NCBI RefSeq assembly: GCF_000331535.1 | Contig: NZ_AMZN01000003.1 | Location: 18,736-82,735, forward strand | Length of the DNA stretch: 64,000 bases | DNA from: Fulvivirga imtechensis AK7 | Lineage (GTDB): Bacteria; Bacteroidota; Bacteroidia; Cytophagales; Cyclobacteriaceae | Direction: 5' to 3' | Part shown: piece after piece, positions 43,514 to 52,986 of the stretch | Layout: every line of letters begins with the position of its first letter | Numbering within the stretch: position 1 is the first letter of the stretch | Translations under genes and position numbers: made by a program | Notes under the pieces: generated by a model | The model's input: the letters and a program-made list of their open reading frames with translations, nothing else | The model's database searches: none | What the model was told of the DNA's origin: nothing

Positions 43514-45433
43514 ATGAGATCACTTTATTTTTTCGTGGTGCCGGCAGTTTTATTTGCCTGTGCATCACAGCAAAAGGAAGAATTTGAGAATGAGAAAGTT
43601 AAGAAGTATACCATCGAGCAGTTCATGGACAATGAAAGTGTATTTGGCGGGAGTTTTTCTGCTGATAAGTCCAACGTGCTGGTAACTAGCAATCGCTCAG
43701 GTATTTTCAATATGTATACTGTCCCCACCGATAGTGGAGCTTTTAATCCGGTGAGTCAGTCGGACAGCTCCTCGATATATGCCATTTCTTACTTCCCTGA
43801 AGACGATCGTATTTTATTCAGAATGGACAACAATGGCGATGAGATCTTCCATATTTATATGCGCGATCAGGAGGGGCAGGTGACTGAACTTACGCCCGAT
43901 AAAGGTGCAAGAGCAGTTTTTTACGCTTGGGCCCATGATGGAAAAAGCTTTTTTTACGGGTACAACAAACGCGACAAGCGATTGATGGATGTGTATGAAA
44001 TGGATATTGAGACAATGAAGCCTGAGCTCATTTACGAAATGGAGAGTGGATATAATTTCGGTGGTATCTCCGATGATAAAAAATATATGGCGCTGACCTA
44101 TGCCATTAACACTAATGACTCTGACCTATATCTTTACAACTTCGAAACGAAGGAGAAAAAGAAGATCAACCAGACGCAGAGTGGTAATAGTGCGGCTGAT
44201 TTTGGGGTGAACAGCGACTTCCTGTATTATCTCACAGATGCAGGATCTGAGTTTTCGCACCTGATGAAATACGACATGAAGAGTGGAAGTATCGAGAAAG
44301 CCTTTGAAGCAGACTGGGATGTTTCCTTTGCGTATTTTTCTCATGGTGGAAAATATCAATTAATGTTGATCAATGCTGATGGTAAGAATGAGATAAGAAT
44401 ATTGAATACGGAAACGAATGAGGTTGTTGAGTTTCCCACATTTGAGAGTGGCGATATTACCAGCGTGAATATCTCCAGGGATGAATCAATGATGAGTTTT
44501 TATGTTGGCAGCTCCAGCACTCCCTCTAATCTTTATGTCTACGATATCGGATCCGGTGCTTACCGGCAATTAATCAACACGCTCAACAGTGAAATCGATA
44601 AAGATGACCTTGTAACCGCTGAAGTAGTAAGGTATGAATCTTTTGATGGAGTGAAGATCCCCGCCATTTATTACAAACCCAAGCAGGCGTCTGCAGATGC
44701 CAAAGTGCCAGCGTTGGTGTGGGTACATGGTGGTCCGGGTGGCCAGTCAAGGCAGGGGTATTCAGGACTTATCCAGTACCTGGTCAACCATGGTTATGCC
44801 GTGCTGGCAGTAAATAATCGTGGCAGCAGTGGCTATGGCAAGACATTCTACCAAATGGACGATCAGCGGCATGGTGAAGAAGATCTTAAAGATTGTGTCG
44901 AGGGTAAAAACTGGCTGGCTGAACAAGAAAGTATAGACGGTGAAAGGATCGGCATTATAGGCGGGTCGTATGGAGGCTTTATGGTAATGGCAGCATTGAC
45001 ACGTACTCCCGAAGCCTTCGATGTGGGTGTGAATATTTTCGGTGTGACTAACTGGCTTCGAACCCTGAGAAGTATTCCACCCTGGTGGGAGTCTTTTAAG
45101 GATGCATTATACAAGGAGATGGGTGATCCGAATACTGCAGATTCCGTACGACTATATGAGATATCCCCACTATTCCATACTGAAAATGTCACCAAGCCAT
45201 TAATGGTCCTTCAGGGGTCACAAGATCCACGTGTGTTGCAGGTGGAATCAGATGAGATTGTGGCTGAGGTTAAAAAGAATAATGTGCCGGTTGAATATGT
45301 ACTGTTTCAAGACGAAGGCCATGGTTTTGCCAAAAAGGATAACCAGATCGAAGCTTACGGAAAAATACTGGAGTTTTTAGATCAATACCTGAAGGAGGGC
45401 AAGGGCCAACCTGTTGACAGGTCAGAAATGTGA
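43514..45433 (+). CDS. S9-family prolyl oligopeptidase-like serine peptidase, lipoprotein
   Basis: A 639-residue enzyme (ATG 43514) with lipoprotein signal ending FVVPAVLFAC. The N-terminal half is a PD40/WD40-like beta-propeller (residues about 40-350); the C-terminal half is an alpha/beta-hydrolase with Ser485 in GIIGGSYGGFMVM, Asp571 in GSQDPRVLQ and His603 in DEGHGFAKKD. It would degrade peptides at the cell envelope. Monocistronic with a strong terminator. An in-frame ATG at 43481 adds 11 residues before the signal. Confidence 0.93.
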   Translation: MRSLYFFVVPAVLFACASQQKEEFENEKVKKYTIEQFMDNESVFGGSFSADKSNVLVTSNRSGIFNMYTVPTDSGAFNPVSQSDSSSIYAISYFPEDDRILFRMDNNGDEIFHIYMRDQEGQVTELTPDKGARAVFYAWAHDGKSFFYGYNKRDKRLMDVYEMDIETMKPELIYEMESGYNFGGISDDKKYMALTYAINTNDSDLYLYNFETKEKKKINQTQSGNSAADFGVNSDFLYYLTDAGSEFSHLMKYDMKSGSIEKAFEADWDVSFAYFSHGGKYQLMLINADGKNEIRILNTETNEVVEFPTFESGDITSVNISRDESMMSFYVGSSSTPSNLYVYDIGSGAYRQLINTLNSEIDKDDLVTAEVVRYESFDGVKIPAIYYKPKQASADAKVPALVWVHGGPGGQSRQGYSGLIQYLVNHGYAVLAVNNRGSSGYGKTFYQMDDQRHGEEDLKDCVEGKNWLAEQESIDGERIGIIGGSYGGFMVMAALTRTPEAFDVGVNIFGVTNWLRTLRSIPPWWESFKDALYKEMGDPNTADSVRLYEISPLFHTENVTKPLMVLQGSQDPRVLQVESDEIVAEVKKNNVPVEYVLFQDEGHGFAKKDNQIEAYGKILEFLDQYLKEGKGQPVDRSEM

Positions 45434-45449
45434 TCATTGCTTGAAATAT

Positions 45450-45486
45450 CCCTGCCGGTAATTTCGGCAGGGTATTAATTTCTTTT
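45450..45486 (+). terminator. Terminator after the S9 peptidase gene
   Basis: Stem CCCTGCCG (45450-45457) and CGGCAGGG (45465-45472) with loop GTAATTT, followed by the T-rich TATTAATTTCTTTT. It lies 17 bases after the stop. Confidence 0.85.
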
Positions 45487-45567
45487 GTCCGGGTGCCTTC
45501 TATAGCTGAGATGTCACGCGTTACAAGTGCGCGCCAGCGGATATGGGTGGTATCGGATTTTGAGATT

Positions 45568-45616
45568 GGTCTGTGGGGACACAGACCAAGGGGGGACACA
45601 GACCAAGGGGGCCATG
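45568..45616. repeat. Short hairpin repeat
   Basis: GGTCTGTGGGGACACAGACC is the partner of the hairpin at 41932-41951. Here part of it is repeated again directly (GGGGACACAGACCAAGGGG). Confidence 0.65.
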
Positions 45617-45639
45617 GATATGATTTTCGGACGAGGAGC

Positions 45640-46128
45640 CTACTTCTTCATGTCGATCAGTTGCTTGAGTATTTCGGCAGAGGCCATTAGTTTGCCTTCC
45701 ATTTTTTGTTTCTCGGCTTTCAGTTCCTCATTAGCTTTGGCAAGTGCAATGTAGGCTTCAACCAGCTCATTAAAGGCTTCCTGGGGGTCATCCTGAAATA
45801 TTCTTTTGAACAAACCTACGTTAACTGGGCTTCCGTAGGTGTCGAGGGGTTCTTCAACCGAAGCTTTACCATTAGTGTTTCCTTGAACAATGTCTTCATT
45901 CTCTTCATCTGTAAAAAGGTAGGAAACAGGTGTCTCCAAAATTTGGGCAATAACAGGCAATAGATCACCTGTAGGTGATGACTGACCATTCTCCCAGGAA
46001 GAGAGGGTCGCATTCCTAAAACTGATCCCCGCAACCTCATTCACTTTTTCAATGAACTCCGATTGCGTCATTTTAAGTTTTTTATGATAAAAAGCAATTT
46101 TATTGCCTAGAAGAATTTTATTATTCAA
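45640..46128 (-). CDS. XRE-family transcription regulator
   Basis: A 162-residue protein with an N-terminal helix-turn-helix of the Cro/CI type (about residues 8-70: KMTQSEFIEKVNEVAGISFR, LSSWENGQSSPTGDLLPVIA) and a C-terminal coiled coil (about 125-160, ALAKANEELKAEKQKMEGKL) that would mediate oligomers. It is divergent from a group of three small genes that starts at 46263 and may control it and itself through the palindrome at 46153-46172. Confidence 0.9.
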   Translation of the reverse strand: MNNKILLGNKIAFYHKKLKMTQSEFIEKVNEVAGISFRNATLSSWENGQSSPTGDLLPVIAQILETPVSYLFTDEENEDIVQGNTNGKASVEEPLDTYGSPVNVGLFKRIFQDDPQEAFNELVEAYIALAKANEELKAEKQKMEGKLMASAEILKQLIDMKK

Positions 46129-46152
46129 GATAACCGTATATATTTATTTCAA

Positions 46153-46172
46153 ATTTACGATAATTAGTAAAT
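46153..46172. promoter_or_regulatory. Candidate operator between XRE gene and small-gene operon
   Basis: ATTTAC-N8-GTAAAT, a perfect 6-base inverted repeat in a very AT-rich divergent promoter region. The size and place fit an XRE operator; no footprint is known. Confidence 0.5.
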
Positions 46173-46262
46173 AATAATAGTAAAATTTTTTCTGAAACTT
46201 CAAATTAACGAAAAATCAACGAATGAATGCAGCGATAATGCATTCCTAAACTTAAAACTTTT

Positions 46263-46514
46263 ATGGTATTTACGGAAAAGAAAACTTACCCGCAACTGGA
46301 GATGGATACTGAAAGCAAGTATAGCTTTGCAGTACAATTATTTTTTGATGAGATCAAAGAGTTTTCATTGTTCTGGTTGGCTTTAGAAGAATTAGAGCTT
46401 CGTTATCCTGATGCAGCTATTAACAAGGATCTTGTTTACCGGCAAATAGGTAACAACATTGAAGTACTGGAAAGGGAGACCGGCAGCAGTGTAGCACAGA
46501 TACGTTTTAATTAA
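46263..46514 (+). CDS. Small soluble protein of unknown function
   Basis: An 83-residue, mostly helical acidic protein (MVFTEKKTYPQLEMDTESKY; IKEFSLFWLALEELELRYPD). No family recognised. First of three small genes transcribed away from the XRE regulator; 10 bases separate it from the next. Confidence 0.65.
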   Translation: MVFTEKKTYPQLEMDTESKYSFAVQLFFDEIKEFSLFWLALEELELRYPDAAINKDLVYRQIGNNIEVLERETGSSVAQIRFN

Positions 46515-46524
46515 TACTACTACT

Positions 46525-46755
46525 GTGGGCCTTCAGGAAATATTATCCAGATTTAATCGTCTTAAACAACTCATTCAGGACCAACAGACTGGCAGCCCGG
46601 ATGATTTGGCAGAAGAGCTGGGTCTATCTAAAAGACAGCTTTTGAATTATGTGAACGCGCTAAAGAATGAAAGTGAAGACCAAATCATTTATGACAGAAC
46701 GATTAAGAGTTATCGATTCCTCAATGGAGATGAGGAAAAAACGGCACATCTCTAG
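46525..46755 (+). CDS. Small helix-turn-helix protein
   Basis: A 76-residue protein beginning with GTG. It has an HTH of the HTH_11/DeoR kind (SPDDLAEELGLSKRQLLNYV followed by a recognition-helix pattern NALKNE) and a wing-like IIYDRTIKSYRF. Small stand-alone HTH proteins of this type occur in Bacteroidota near peptide natural-product genes (recall, not checked). It overlaps the next gene. Confidence 0.75.
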   Translation: MGLQEILSRFNRLKQLIQDQQTGSPDDLAEELGLSKRQLLNYVNALKNESEDQIIYDRTIKSYRFLNGDEEKTAHL

Positions 46756-46939
46756 GTCTATAGCCTCCCTTTACAAATTAAAGGAGCAGATGAACAAGAA
46801 TATTGACCTTATCTCGCTTATCAATGAAACTGAAAGCTGGGATGAGATACATCATGTTGCTCACTGCCTGAAAAATTGTGAAGAAGCAATAGATGCCATA
46901 AAGGAGAAAATAAAGGAAATTGAGTTGGCGCTCAGATAA
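46724..46939 (+). CDS. Small helical protein of unknown function
   Basis: About 71 residues from ATG 46724 (ATG 46730 is an alternative; the frame is open to 46667). Highly helical with repeated Glu/Lys (LYKLKEQMNKNIDLISLINE; HCLKNCEEAIDAIKEKIKEI). It overlaps the HTH gene by about 30 bases, so it is probably translationally coupled to it. Confidence 0.6.
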   Translation: MEMRKKRHISRSIASLYKLKEQMNKNIDLISLINETESWDEIHHVAHCLKNCEEAIDAIKEKIKEIELALR

Positions 46940-47077
46940 CCCAGCCTCTTCTGCCAGGCCATCCGGGGGTTTTTTAAAATTTAATCAGGACCAGAGGGTT
47001 TAATAACATTTTAGAAATATGCCATTCTGCCACTCTGGCCTGCTCTCGCCCTTCGTCAGGCGTTCTGATATGCGCCT

Positions 47078-48430
47078 TTAATATATTTTCTTACAAAATT
47101 CATAGGTCATGGGTGCCCCGGAATTATTCGTGAGCACCCGGCCGTACTGATTGAGCCCGGTCCATCGAATACAGACCTGATCACCACCTGTATCTGATAC
47201 TTCCATCAGACCAAACTGGTGCGTCTCCGCACTGTAACCATGACTATACGGCCCGCCTTTATGAATATTGTAATTATCCAAAGGCGCTGCATGAAATATT
47301 GGGATGGGAGCGCCACCACCATCCGCATAGTCACTGTTCGAACCATCATCAATAGCCAGAATATGGGTATCGCCAGCCAGGATAAACACCGGGATCTCAT
47401 AATACCTGATGAAATTGGCGATCTCCCTCCTTTCTTTTTCATAGCCACCCCAATCATCGTTTTCATCACATTCATAAAAACGGCTGCGCTCATCGCTGAT
47501 CCACGGGATACCTGAGACCCACGCCACCACCATAGAATCGTACTTTGCTTCCAAGAGTTGCTCTTTAAACCAGCTTAGATGCTTGTCACTGCCGAAATTG
47601 GTCCCTTCTTTTGTCTGTTCACAGCCGTTGTATTCGGGCCTCACCTTTTGGGACCTTAGATCAGTAAGAATATATTTCACTCTGCCCGCATTAAATACCT
47701 GAGAAACAGGGTCTTGCTCGTCACCAAAAGCCAGGGGGTAATGCGGCACAAAATTTTTATAGGCATCAATAGCTTCATTGCGACAATTTGAGTCTTTAGC
47801 ACTGTTGTTTGGTCCGAAGTCATGGTCGTCCCAGATGTAGGCTATCGGGACGCTGCGATATAATTGGGATTGAGTAGCAGATTCCTGAACATCAAAAAAG
47901 GCGTTGGCATACGCATATTCGCAGTTGCTGCTAATATTGGCATAGTGAAGGTCGCCTGTATTTAGGAAAAACAAAGGGTCCTGCTCTCTGATAGTTTCAA
48001 AAACCTGGCTGCTTGACCCGGTCTCAGCACATGAAGCGAAGATCATTTTATAGGAAAAAGGTCCGGAGGCGAAGGTTCGGAATTTTCCCGTCAGCCGCGG
48101 TTCTGAAGTAAGGTCCCCGTCTATTTCCAGCTTGTAAAAGTAATCCGTATCGGGCGAAAGGCTGTCGAGGCTGGCCTTTGCGGTAAAGAAATTCTCTTCC
48201 CTTACCTCTACCTCATCAGAATACATGAGGTTTTTCGTGAAGTCTTCGGCAGTGCTGGCTACCAGCCGGACGGCTGCCTCCTGAGTGAGTTTGAAAGCAA
48301 AAGCTGCAGACGTATCGGTAACTGCTCCCGACCATACATAAACTAAAAATTCATTCGGTATCCTGTCAGGAGTGTTATTGCAGGAAAGTATCGCTATACT
48401 TCCAAGGAGTATAAATATCTTTACCTTCAA
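47078..48430 (-). CDS. PhoD-like alkaline phosphatase, lipoprotein
   Basis: A 450-residue protein with lipoprotein signal (MKVKIFILLGSIAILSC, Cys17), a beta-sandwich N-terminal domain (about 25-125) and a metallophosphatase domain. Metal-ligand motifs are visible: FASCAETGSS, LNTGDLHYAN, IWDDHDFGPNNS (Asp-Asp-His-Asp), VAWVSGIPW and AGDTHILAIDDG. PhoD enzymes hydrolyse phosphomono- and diesters. Third gene of an apparent group with the polyprenyl synthase and rnr (10- and 21-base gaps). Confidence 0.92.
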   Translation of the reverse strand: MKVKIFILLGSIAILSCNNTPDRIPNEFLVYVWSGAVTDTSAAFAFKLTQEAAVRLVASTAEDFTKNLMYSDEVEVREENFFTAKASLDSLSPDTDYFYKLEIDGDLTSEPRLTGKFRTFASGPFSYKMIFASCAETGSSSQVFETIREQDPLFFLNTGDLHYANISSNCEYAYANAFFDVQESATQSQLYRSVPIAYIWDDHDFGPNNSAKDSNCRNEAIDAYKNFVPHYPLAFGDEQDPVSQVFNAGRVKYILTDLRSQKVRPEYNGCEQTKEGTNFGSDKHLSWFKEQLLEAKYDSMVVAWVSGIPWISDERSRFYECDENDDWGGYEKERREIANFIRYYEIPVFILAGDTHILAIDDGSNSDYADGGGAPIPIFHAAPLDNYNIHKGGPYSHGYSAETHQFGLMEVSDTGGDQVCIRWTGLNQYGRVLTNNSGAPMTYEFCKKIY

Positions 48431-48440
48431 AATGTGTCAT

Positions 48441-49418
48441 CTATACCTCCCGGTCGATAAGGCCTTCTGCAAACCGCCTGAGCATCGCTTTGCGAGGTAG
48501 CGGAGCTTCTACTTTCCTTAACGACTGGAATCCTTTTTCGAAGAAATAATTCATTTTTCCCTCGGTAAGCGTCTTTATCTCCAGTTGGTTGTAGATGGCA
48601 GTAACGGCCTCAACTTTCTCTGCGGCCTGGTACTGCTTTTTTGATAACCAACCCTCCAGTTCTTTCTTTTGCTTACCTTTTGCATTCTCTAATGCTTTTA
48701 TAAGCAAAAATGTTTTCTTATTAGATAAAATATCTCCACCCACCTGTTTTCCAAATTTTGCCTGATCTGCATATACGTCCAGCAAGTCGTCCTTCAACTG
48801 GAAACCGATACCAATATTGATACCGAAATCGTTCAGCGCCCGGCAACTTTTCTCATCTGCACCAGCTAGAAGTCCTCCAAGTTTTAAGCTAAAGCCCAGC
48901 AAAACCGCTGTTTTCAGCCTGATCATTTCAATGTACCCGGCTTCACTTACCGTCTTCCTTTTTTCGAAAAGCATATCCAATTGCTGACCCTCACATACCT
49001 CGGAAGCACATTTGTTGAAGGCCTTCAATATGGCCAATGTAAGATCGCTGTTATTGGTGATCAACATCTCATATGCCTTCACAAGCATCACATCTCCTGA
49101 AAGTATCGCAGTGTTATGATCCCACTTTTCATGTACAGTGTCATTCCCTCTTCGCAAAGGGGCCTTGTCCATGATGTCATCATGCATCAGAGTGAAGTTA
49201 TGAAACACCTCAACCGCCACCGCCTGACGCATTATGGTGGCCACATCATCTCTATACAATGAATAGGCGAGGGCGGTGAGCAACGGGCGCAGACGTTTAC
49301 CTCCAAGCGACATAATATATTTTATCGGCTCATATAGCTCCACCGGAGTCTTGCCAAATGCCGTTTTCTTTATCTCTGCCGAGATCATCGAAGCAAGTTG
49401 GTCGGTTGTTTTGATCAT
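48441..49418 (-). CDS. Trans-polyprenyl diphosphate synthase
   Basis: A 325-residue class I prenyl synthase that extends isoprenoid diphosphates. Both Asp-rich motifs are present: first in TLMHDDIMDKAPLRRG (DDxxD), second in GFQLKDDLLDVYAD (DDxxD), with the Lys-rich GGKRLRP substrate site. The chain length cannot be deduced with certainty. It is a housekeeping member of this class and contrasts with the non-standard DDxxD proteins at 37715 and 58378. Confidence 0.94.
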   Translation of the reverse strand: MIKTTDQLASMISAEIKKTAFGKTPVELYEPIKYIMSLGGKRLRPLLTALAYSLYRDDVATIMRQAVAVEVFHNFTLMHDDIMDKAPLRRGNDTVHEKWDHNTAILSGDVMLVKAYEMLITNNSDLTLAILKAFNKCASEVCEGQQLDMLFEKRKTVSEAGYIEMIRLKTAVLLGFSLKLGGLLAGADEKSCRALNDFGINIGIGFQLKDDLLDVYADQAKFGKQVGGDILSNKKTFLLIKALENAKGKQKKELEGWLSKKQYQAAEKVEAVTAIYNQLEIKTLTEGKMNYFFEKGFQSLRKVEAPLPRKAMLRRFAEGLIDREV

Positions 49419-49439
49419 GTTGTAGTAAAAAAGGCGAAA

Positions 49440-51599
49440 CTATGATTTACTGTCCTTTTCAGCAAATTCAAGATCGATAGTTCTCCGGTCGATATCGGTA
49501 TTTTTAACCGTTACCACTACTTTGTCGCCAAGGGTGTACATTTTTTTATTTCTGCGACCAATAATGCGATAGTTGTCTTCATCAAATTCGTAGTAGTCAT
49601 CCTTCAGGTCAACCATACGCACCATACCTTCACATTTTGTCTCCACTATTTCCACATATATCCCCCATTCTGTAACGCCTGAGATAATACCATCGAATGG
49701 CCTGTCCTCCACCGACTGCATAAACTCTACCTGCTTGTATTTGATGGAAGCACGCTCCGCATCTGCAGCTCTTTTCTCGCGCTCGGAAGAATGAATACAT
49801 TTTTCCTCATAATCATTTTTATCTGCGGATTTTCCTTTACTCAGGTAGTGCTGCAGCAGCCTGTGCACCATCATATCGGGGTACCTTCTGATCGGTGAGG
49901 TAAAATGCGTATAGTGGGGAAAAGCCAGCCCAAAATGTCCTGTTGCTTCAGTTGTATACTTCGCTTTTGCCATAGAGCGAATGGCGAGTTGCTGAAGGAC
50001 GTTTTCTTCCGGTTTACCCTCAATACTGGTCATCAATTTGTTAAGAGATTGTGAAATGGCTCCCTGATCTGTCTTCAGCTCATGACCAAATCTTTTGGCA
50101 AACTGCGCAAAAGTGCCCACTTTTTCCGGGTCTGGAAAATCATGTGTACGGTATACGAAAGTGTTTTTGTCCTCTCCTTTTTTCATACCAAACACGAAAG
50201 TGGCCACCTTCTTATTGGCCAAAAGCATAAACTCTTCAATGAGCTTGTGTGCATCCTTTCTTACTTTCGGAATGACTCCGAGAGGCTTGCCTTTCTCATC
50301 AAGCTTAAACTTCACTTCTGTAGTTTCAAAATTGACCGCTCCTCTGTTAAAGCGCTCTTTTCTGAGTTTTTTTGCCAGATCGTTCAGCTTTTGCAGCTCT
50401 TTGGCATAGTCTCCAACGCCCGTTTCTATTCCGCCCTGTGCTTCCTCATAGGTAAATCTTCTGTCAGAGTGAATGATAGTTCGTCCAAACCATTCTTTTA
50501 TTACATTAGCTTCTTCATCCATTTCAAAAACGGCAGCAAATGTGAGCTTATCTTCCTTGGGGCGCAGTGAACAAAGACCATTGGATAGTCGCTCCGGAAG
50601 CATAGGCACAGTGCGATCCACCAGGTATACGGATGTAGCCCGGTCAAATGCCTCCTGCTCCAGAATAGTACCTGGTTGCACGTAATGGGTAACATCGGCA
50701 ATATGTACCCCTATTTCAAAATTTCCATTTTCAAGATTCTTGAAAGACAGTGCATCATCGAAATCCTTGGCATCTTCGGGATCAATCGTAAAGGTGAGCA
50801 CATCTCTGAAATCTTTTCTCTTCTCAATCTCCTGTTTGGTGATCTTTTCCGAGATCTTTTCTGCCTCTTTCTCCACATGCTGCGGAAACTCAAATGGCAG
50901 ATCAAATTCGGCCATGATGGAATGGATCTCCGCTTCGTTGTCGCCCGCAGGACCCAATACATTGATCACCTCCCCTTCCGGACTTCTGTCGGGGCCGGGC
51001 CATTCAGTAATTTTTACAATTACCTTGTCATTATGGGCAGCTCCTTTGGTGGCGTCTAGTTTCACAAAAATATCCTGATAGATCTTTCGGTTGTCAGCTA
51101 TTACGAATGCAAACCGGGGTGAAAACTCTATCCGCCCTACAAACTGATCCTTTGCCCGCTCAATGATCTCTATCACCTTCCCTTCCGGCTTTCTGCCTTT
51201 TACCGGTCCCTGGGCCTTCACTTTCACCAGGTCGCCATCCATGGCATAGTTCAGGTCTGTAGTTTTTATGTAAATATCTTCCCTGTCGTCAGGGGTGAGC
51301 AGGTAGGCAAACCGTGGGTTAACATGATCGATCTTCCCAATGAGGACTTCAGCCGCATGGGAGCTGCTGTATTTCTCGCTCCCCAGGTGAACGATCTTGC
51401 CAGACTCTTGCAAGAGCATCAGCACGTAGGGGATCTCCCGGTTATAATCTTTTCTCCTGAAACCTAACTTCTTGGTAATCTGCTTTATTGAAAAGGCCGT
51501 GCCCGGATTGCTATTCAAAAGTGAGAGTATTTTAGCTCTTAAGCGCTCCTGGATTCCTCCTGACTTGCCTGACTTCTTCTTTTTTCTTTTTTGACTCAT
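49440..51599 (-). CDS. rnr: Ribonuclease R
   Basis: A 719-residue (ATG 51599; ATG 51620 adds 7) 3'-5' exoribonuclease of the RNase II/R family. Lys/Arg-rich start (MSQKRKKKKSGKSGG), winged-helix and cold-shock domains (about 20-245), the RNB catalytic domain with FTIDPEDAKDFDDALS (metal-binding Asp cluster) and HFTSPIRRYPDMMVHRLLQH, and a C-terminal S1 domain (FDGIISGVTEWGIYVEIVET). Degrades structured RNA. Size near the family norm. Confidence 0.96.
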   Translation of the reverse strand: MSQKRKKKKSGKSGGIQERLRAKILSLLNSNPGTAFSIKQITKKLGFRRKDYNREIPYVLMLLQESGKIVHLGSEKYSSSHAAEVLIGKIDHVNPRFAYLLTPDDREDIYIKTTDLNYAMDGDLVKVKAQGPVKGRKPEGKVIEIIERAKDQFVGRIEFSPRFAFVIADNRKIYQDIFVKLDATKGAAHNDKVIVKITEWPGPDRSPEGEVINVLGPAGDNEAEIHSIMAEFDLPFEFPQHVEKEAEKISEKITKQEIEKRKDFRDVLTFTIDPEDAKDFDDALSFKNLENGNFEIGVHIADVTHYVQPGTILEQEAFDRATSVYLVDRTVPMLPERLSNGLCSLRPKEDKLTFAAVFEMDEEANVIKEWFGRTIIHSDRRFTYEEAQGGIETGVGDYAKELQKLNDLAKKLRKERFNRGAVNFETTEVKFKLDEKGKPLGVIPKVRKDAHKLIEEFMLLANKKVATFVFGMKKGEDKNTFVYRTHDFPDPEKVGTFAQFAKRFGHELKTDQGAISQSLNKLMTSIEGKPEENVLQQLAIRSMAKAKYTTEATGHFGLAFPHYTHFTSPIRRYPDMMVHRLLQHYLSKGKSADKNDYEEKCIHSSEREKRAADAERASIKYKQVEFMQSVEDRPFDGIISGVTEWGIYVEIVETKCEGMVRMVDLKDDYYEFDEDNYRIIGRRNKKMYTLGDKVVVTVKNTDIDRRTIDLEFAEKDSKS

Positions 51600-51706
51600 A
51601 AAATCTTGTCTGTCATGCACCTGTAAAGATGCAACTATTATTACTGCTAATGCAGCTATATTAATTATTAAATGTTTAAAATCTAAACAGTAGAAATGCT
51701 TTTTGG

Positions 51707-51845
51707 TTAGTGTCTCTAAGAAAATGCCTATGTCTGCGTTACGCTCGTCCCAAAAATGCTCACGTACCGCAGTACGCTCCGCTTTTTGGAACTTCGTCCC
51801 GCTCTTTAGCGGGAACGTTTTATAGTTTCTTTACAAAGACTAGTT
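51707..51845. repeat. Palindromic repeat family A, copy 3
   Basis: Third copy, in the gap between rnr and the exonuclease gene. Ends GTTAGTGTCTCTAAGAAAA and CTTTACAAAGACTAGTTA; inner hairpin and the GTCCCGCTCTTTAGCGGGAA arm are kept. More diverged at the right end than copies 1 and 2. Confidence 0.85.
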
Positions 51846-51858
51846 AGTGAAAAGCGTT

Positions 51859-52575
51859 TCAGTTGGGAGGGGTGGTAATTACCTCCAGCTCATTCAGGGA
51901 TATATTTTTTAGTTTCAGGAAAACCCGGGCTGTAACAATAACATCCCTAACGCAATATGAGGCAATCTTTTCCAGGTCCTCAGTGTGATAATACACCTTG
52001 TTCACATCGCCTCCATTCATATCCGATTTGCTGGAATCGATGTTGAATATGGCTGCCAGGAGATCAAGTGAGGTATAATGCTTCCAATCACCAAACTTCC
52101 ACATATCCATTGTATCCAGGTGGTTCACCTCCCACGGTTTCTTACCGGAAAGATCAAGCGCTGAGGGAAGTGAAATACCATGGATCAACATCCTCCGGCT
52201 CAGGTAGGGAAAATCAAACTCACGCCCGTTATGGGCACAAAGTCTTAGATTTTCCGATCCCATTTTTATCAAAATAGTATTGAACTTCTCCAGCAACGCC
52301 TTTTCATCATGATCATACAGCGCTTTCACACGAAAAGACGGCTTTCCTTCTTCTACATGAAAGTATCCCAGCCCGATGGTCACCACCTTACCAAATTCCG
52401 CATAAATTCCTGCGCGTTGAAAGTAAAGCTCTTCTTCCGTAATATCTTCGCCTTTCTTTAAAAATGAAGCCTTCCTGCTCCACAAAGTTTTGAGCCTTTC
52501 GTCAAGATCAGTATAGGATCCTGTCGCGCTTACTGTTTCTATATCTAAAAATAATATGTCTTTCAGGGCTTCCAT
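51859..52575 (-). CDS. DnaQ-like 3'-5' exonuclease
   Basis: A 238-residue exonuclease of the RNase H fold, PolB-associated subclass. Motif I DILFLDIETVSA (Asp, Glu), motif II LCAHNGREFDFPYLSRR, and motif III with SYCVRDVIVTARVF (the Tyr/His-type Asp). It probably trims DNA or RNA 3' ends. It directly follows the 52576-52986 gene, with no gap, and belongs to the lipB group. Confidence 0.88.
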   Translation of the reverse strand: MEALKDILFLDIETVSATGSYTDLDERLKTLWSRKASFLKKGEDITEEELYFQRAGIYAEFGKVVTIGLGYFHVEEGKPSFRVKALYDHDEKALLEKFNTILIKMGSENLRLCAHNGREFDFPYLSRRMLIHGISLPSALDLSGKKPWEVNHLDTMDMWKFGDWKHYTSLDLLAAIFNIDSSKSDMNGGDVNKVYYHTEDLEKIASYCVRDVIVTARVFLKLKNISLNELEVITTPPN

Positions 52576-52986
52576 TTATGAGTGAAGCACTCCTTTCGTA
52601 TCTAGTTCTTTAATGTATATCAGGTTCTCTTCCTTGATAGTGTCGGGAAGGAAAATGAACTTCTTGTCGTAGATCCTCCCATCTACATAGTAGCTCACCC
52701 AAAATTCGTTATTCAGGTGAAAAATATCAGCCGTGATAGGCTCGATAAGTATAGAACTACGGGCAGGCACCGTTTCGAGAAAATGCCTTAGCGTAGAGGT
52801 TTTTTGCTGTTCTCCGTCCTGCTCTCCATAGCCGGTGGAAGATACCAGCGTGTTCTCGATGTCATATTCATTTCTATTGATCAGGTGTACTGACCATTCC
52901 TCCTGGTTGAGCTTATTGATAGTACAGGCAACTGCCAAAGTCACATTTTCTACCTTAGGTATTTTAATGTCTTTCTTCATCTTCAA
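52576..52986 (-). CDS. Conserved small protein in the lipB group
   Basis: A 136-residue soluble protein of beta character (TLAVACTINKLNQEEWSVHL, FLETVPARSSILIEPITADI, FWVSYYVDGRIYDKKFIFLP). No family name is recognised with certainty. It overlaps lipB by 4 bases at its start and touches the exonuclease gene at its end, so it is in the same operon. Confidence 0.72.
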   Translation of the reverse strand: MKMKKDIKIPKVENVTLAVACTINKLNQEEWSVHLINRNEYDIENTLVSSTGYGEQDGEQQKTSTLRHFLETVPARSSILIEPITADIFHLNNEFWVSYYVDGRIYDKKFIFLPDTIKEENLIYIKELDTKGVLHS

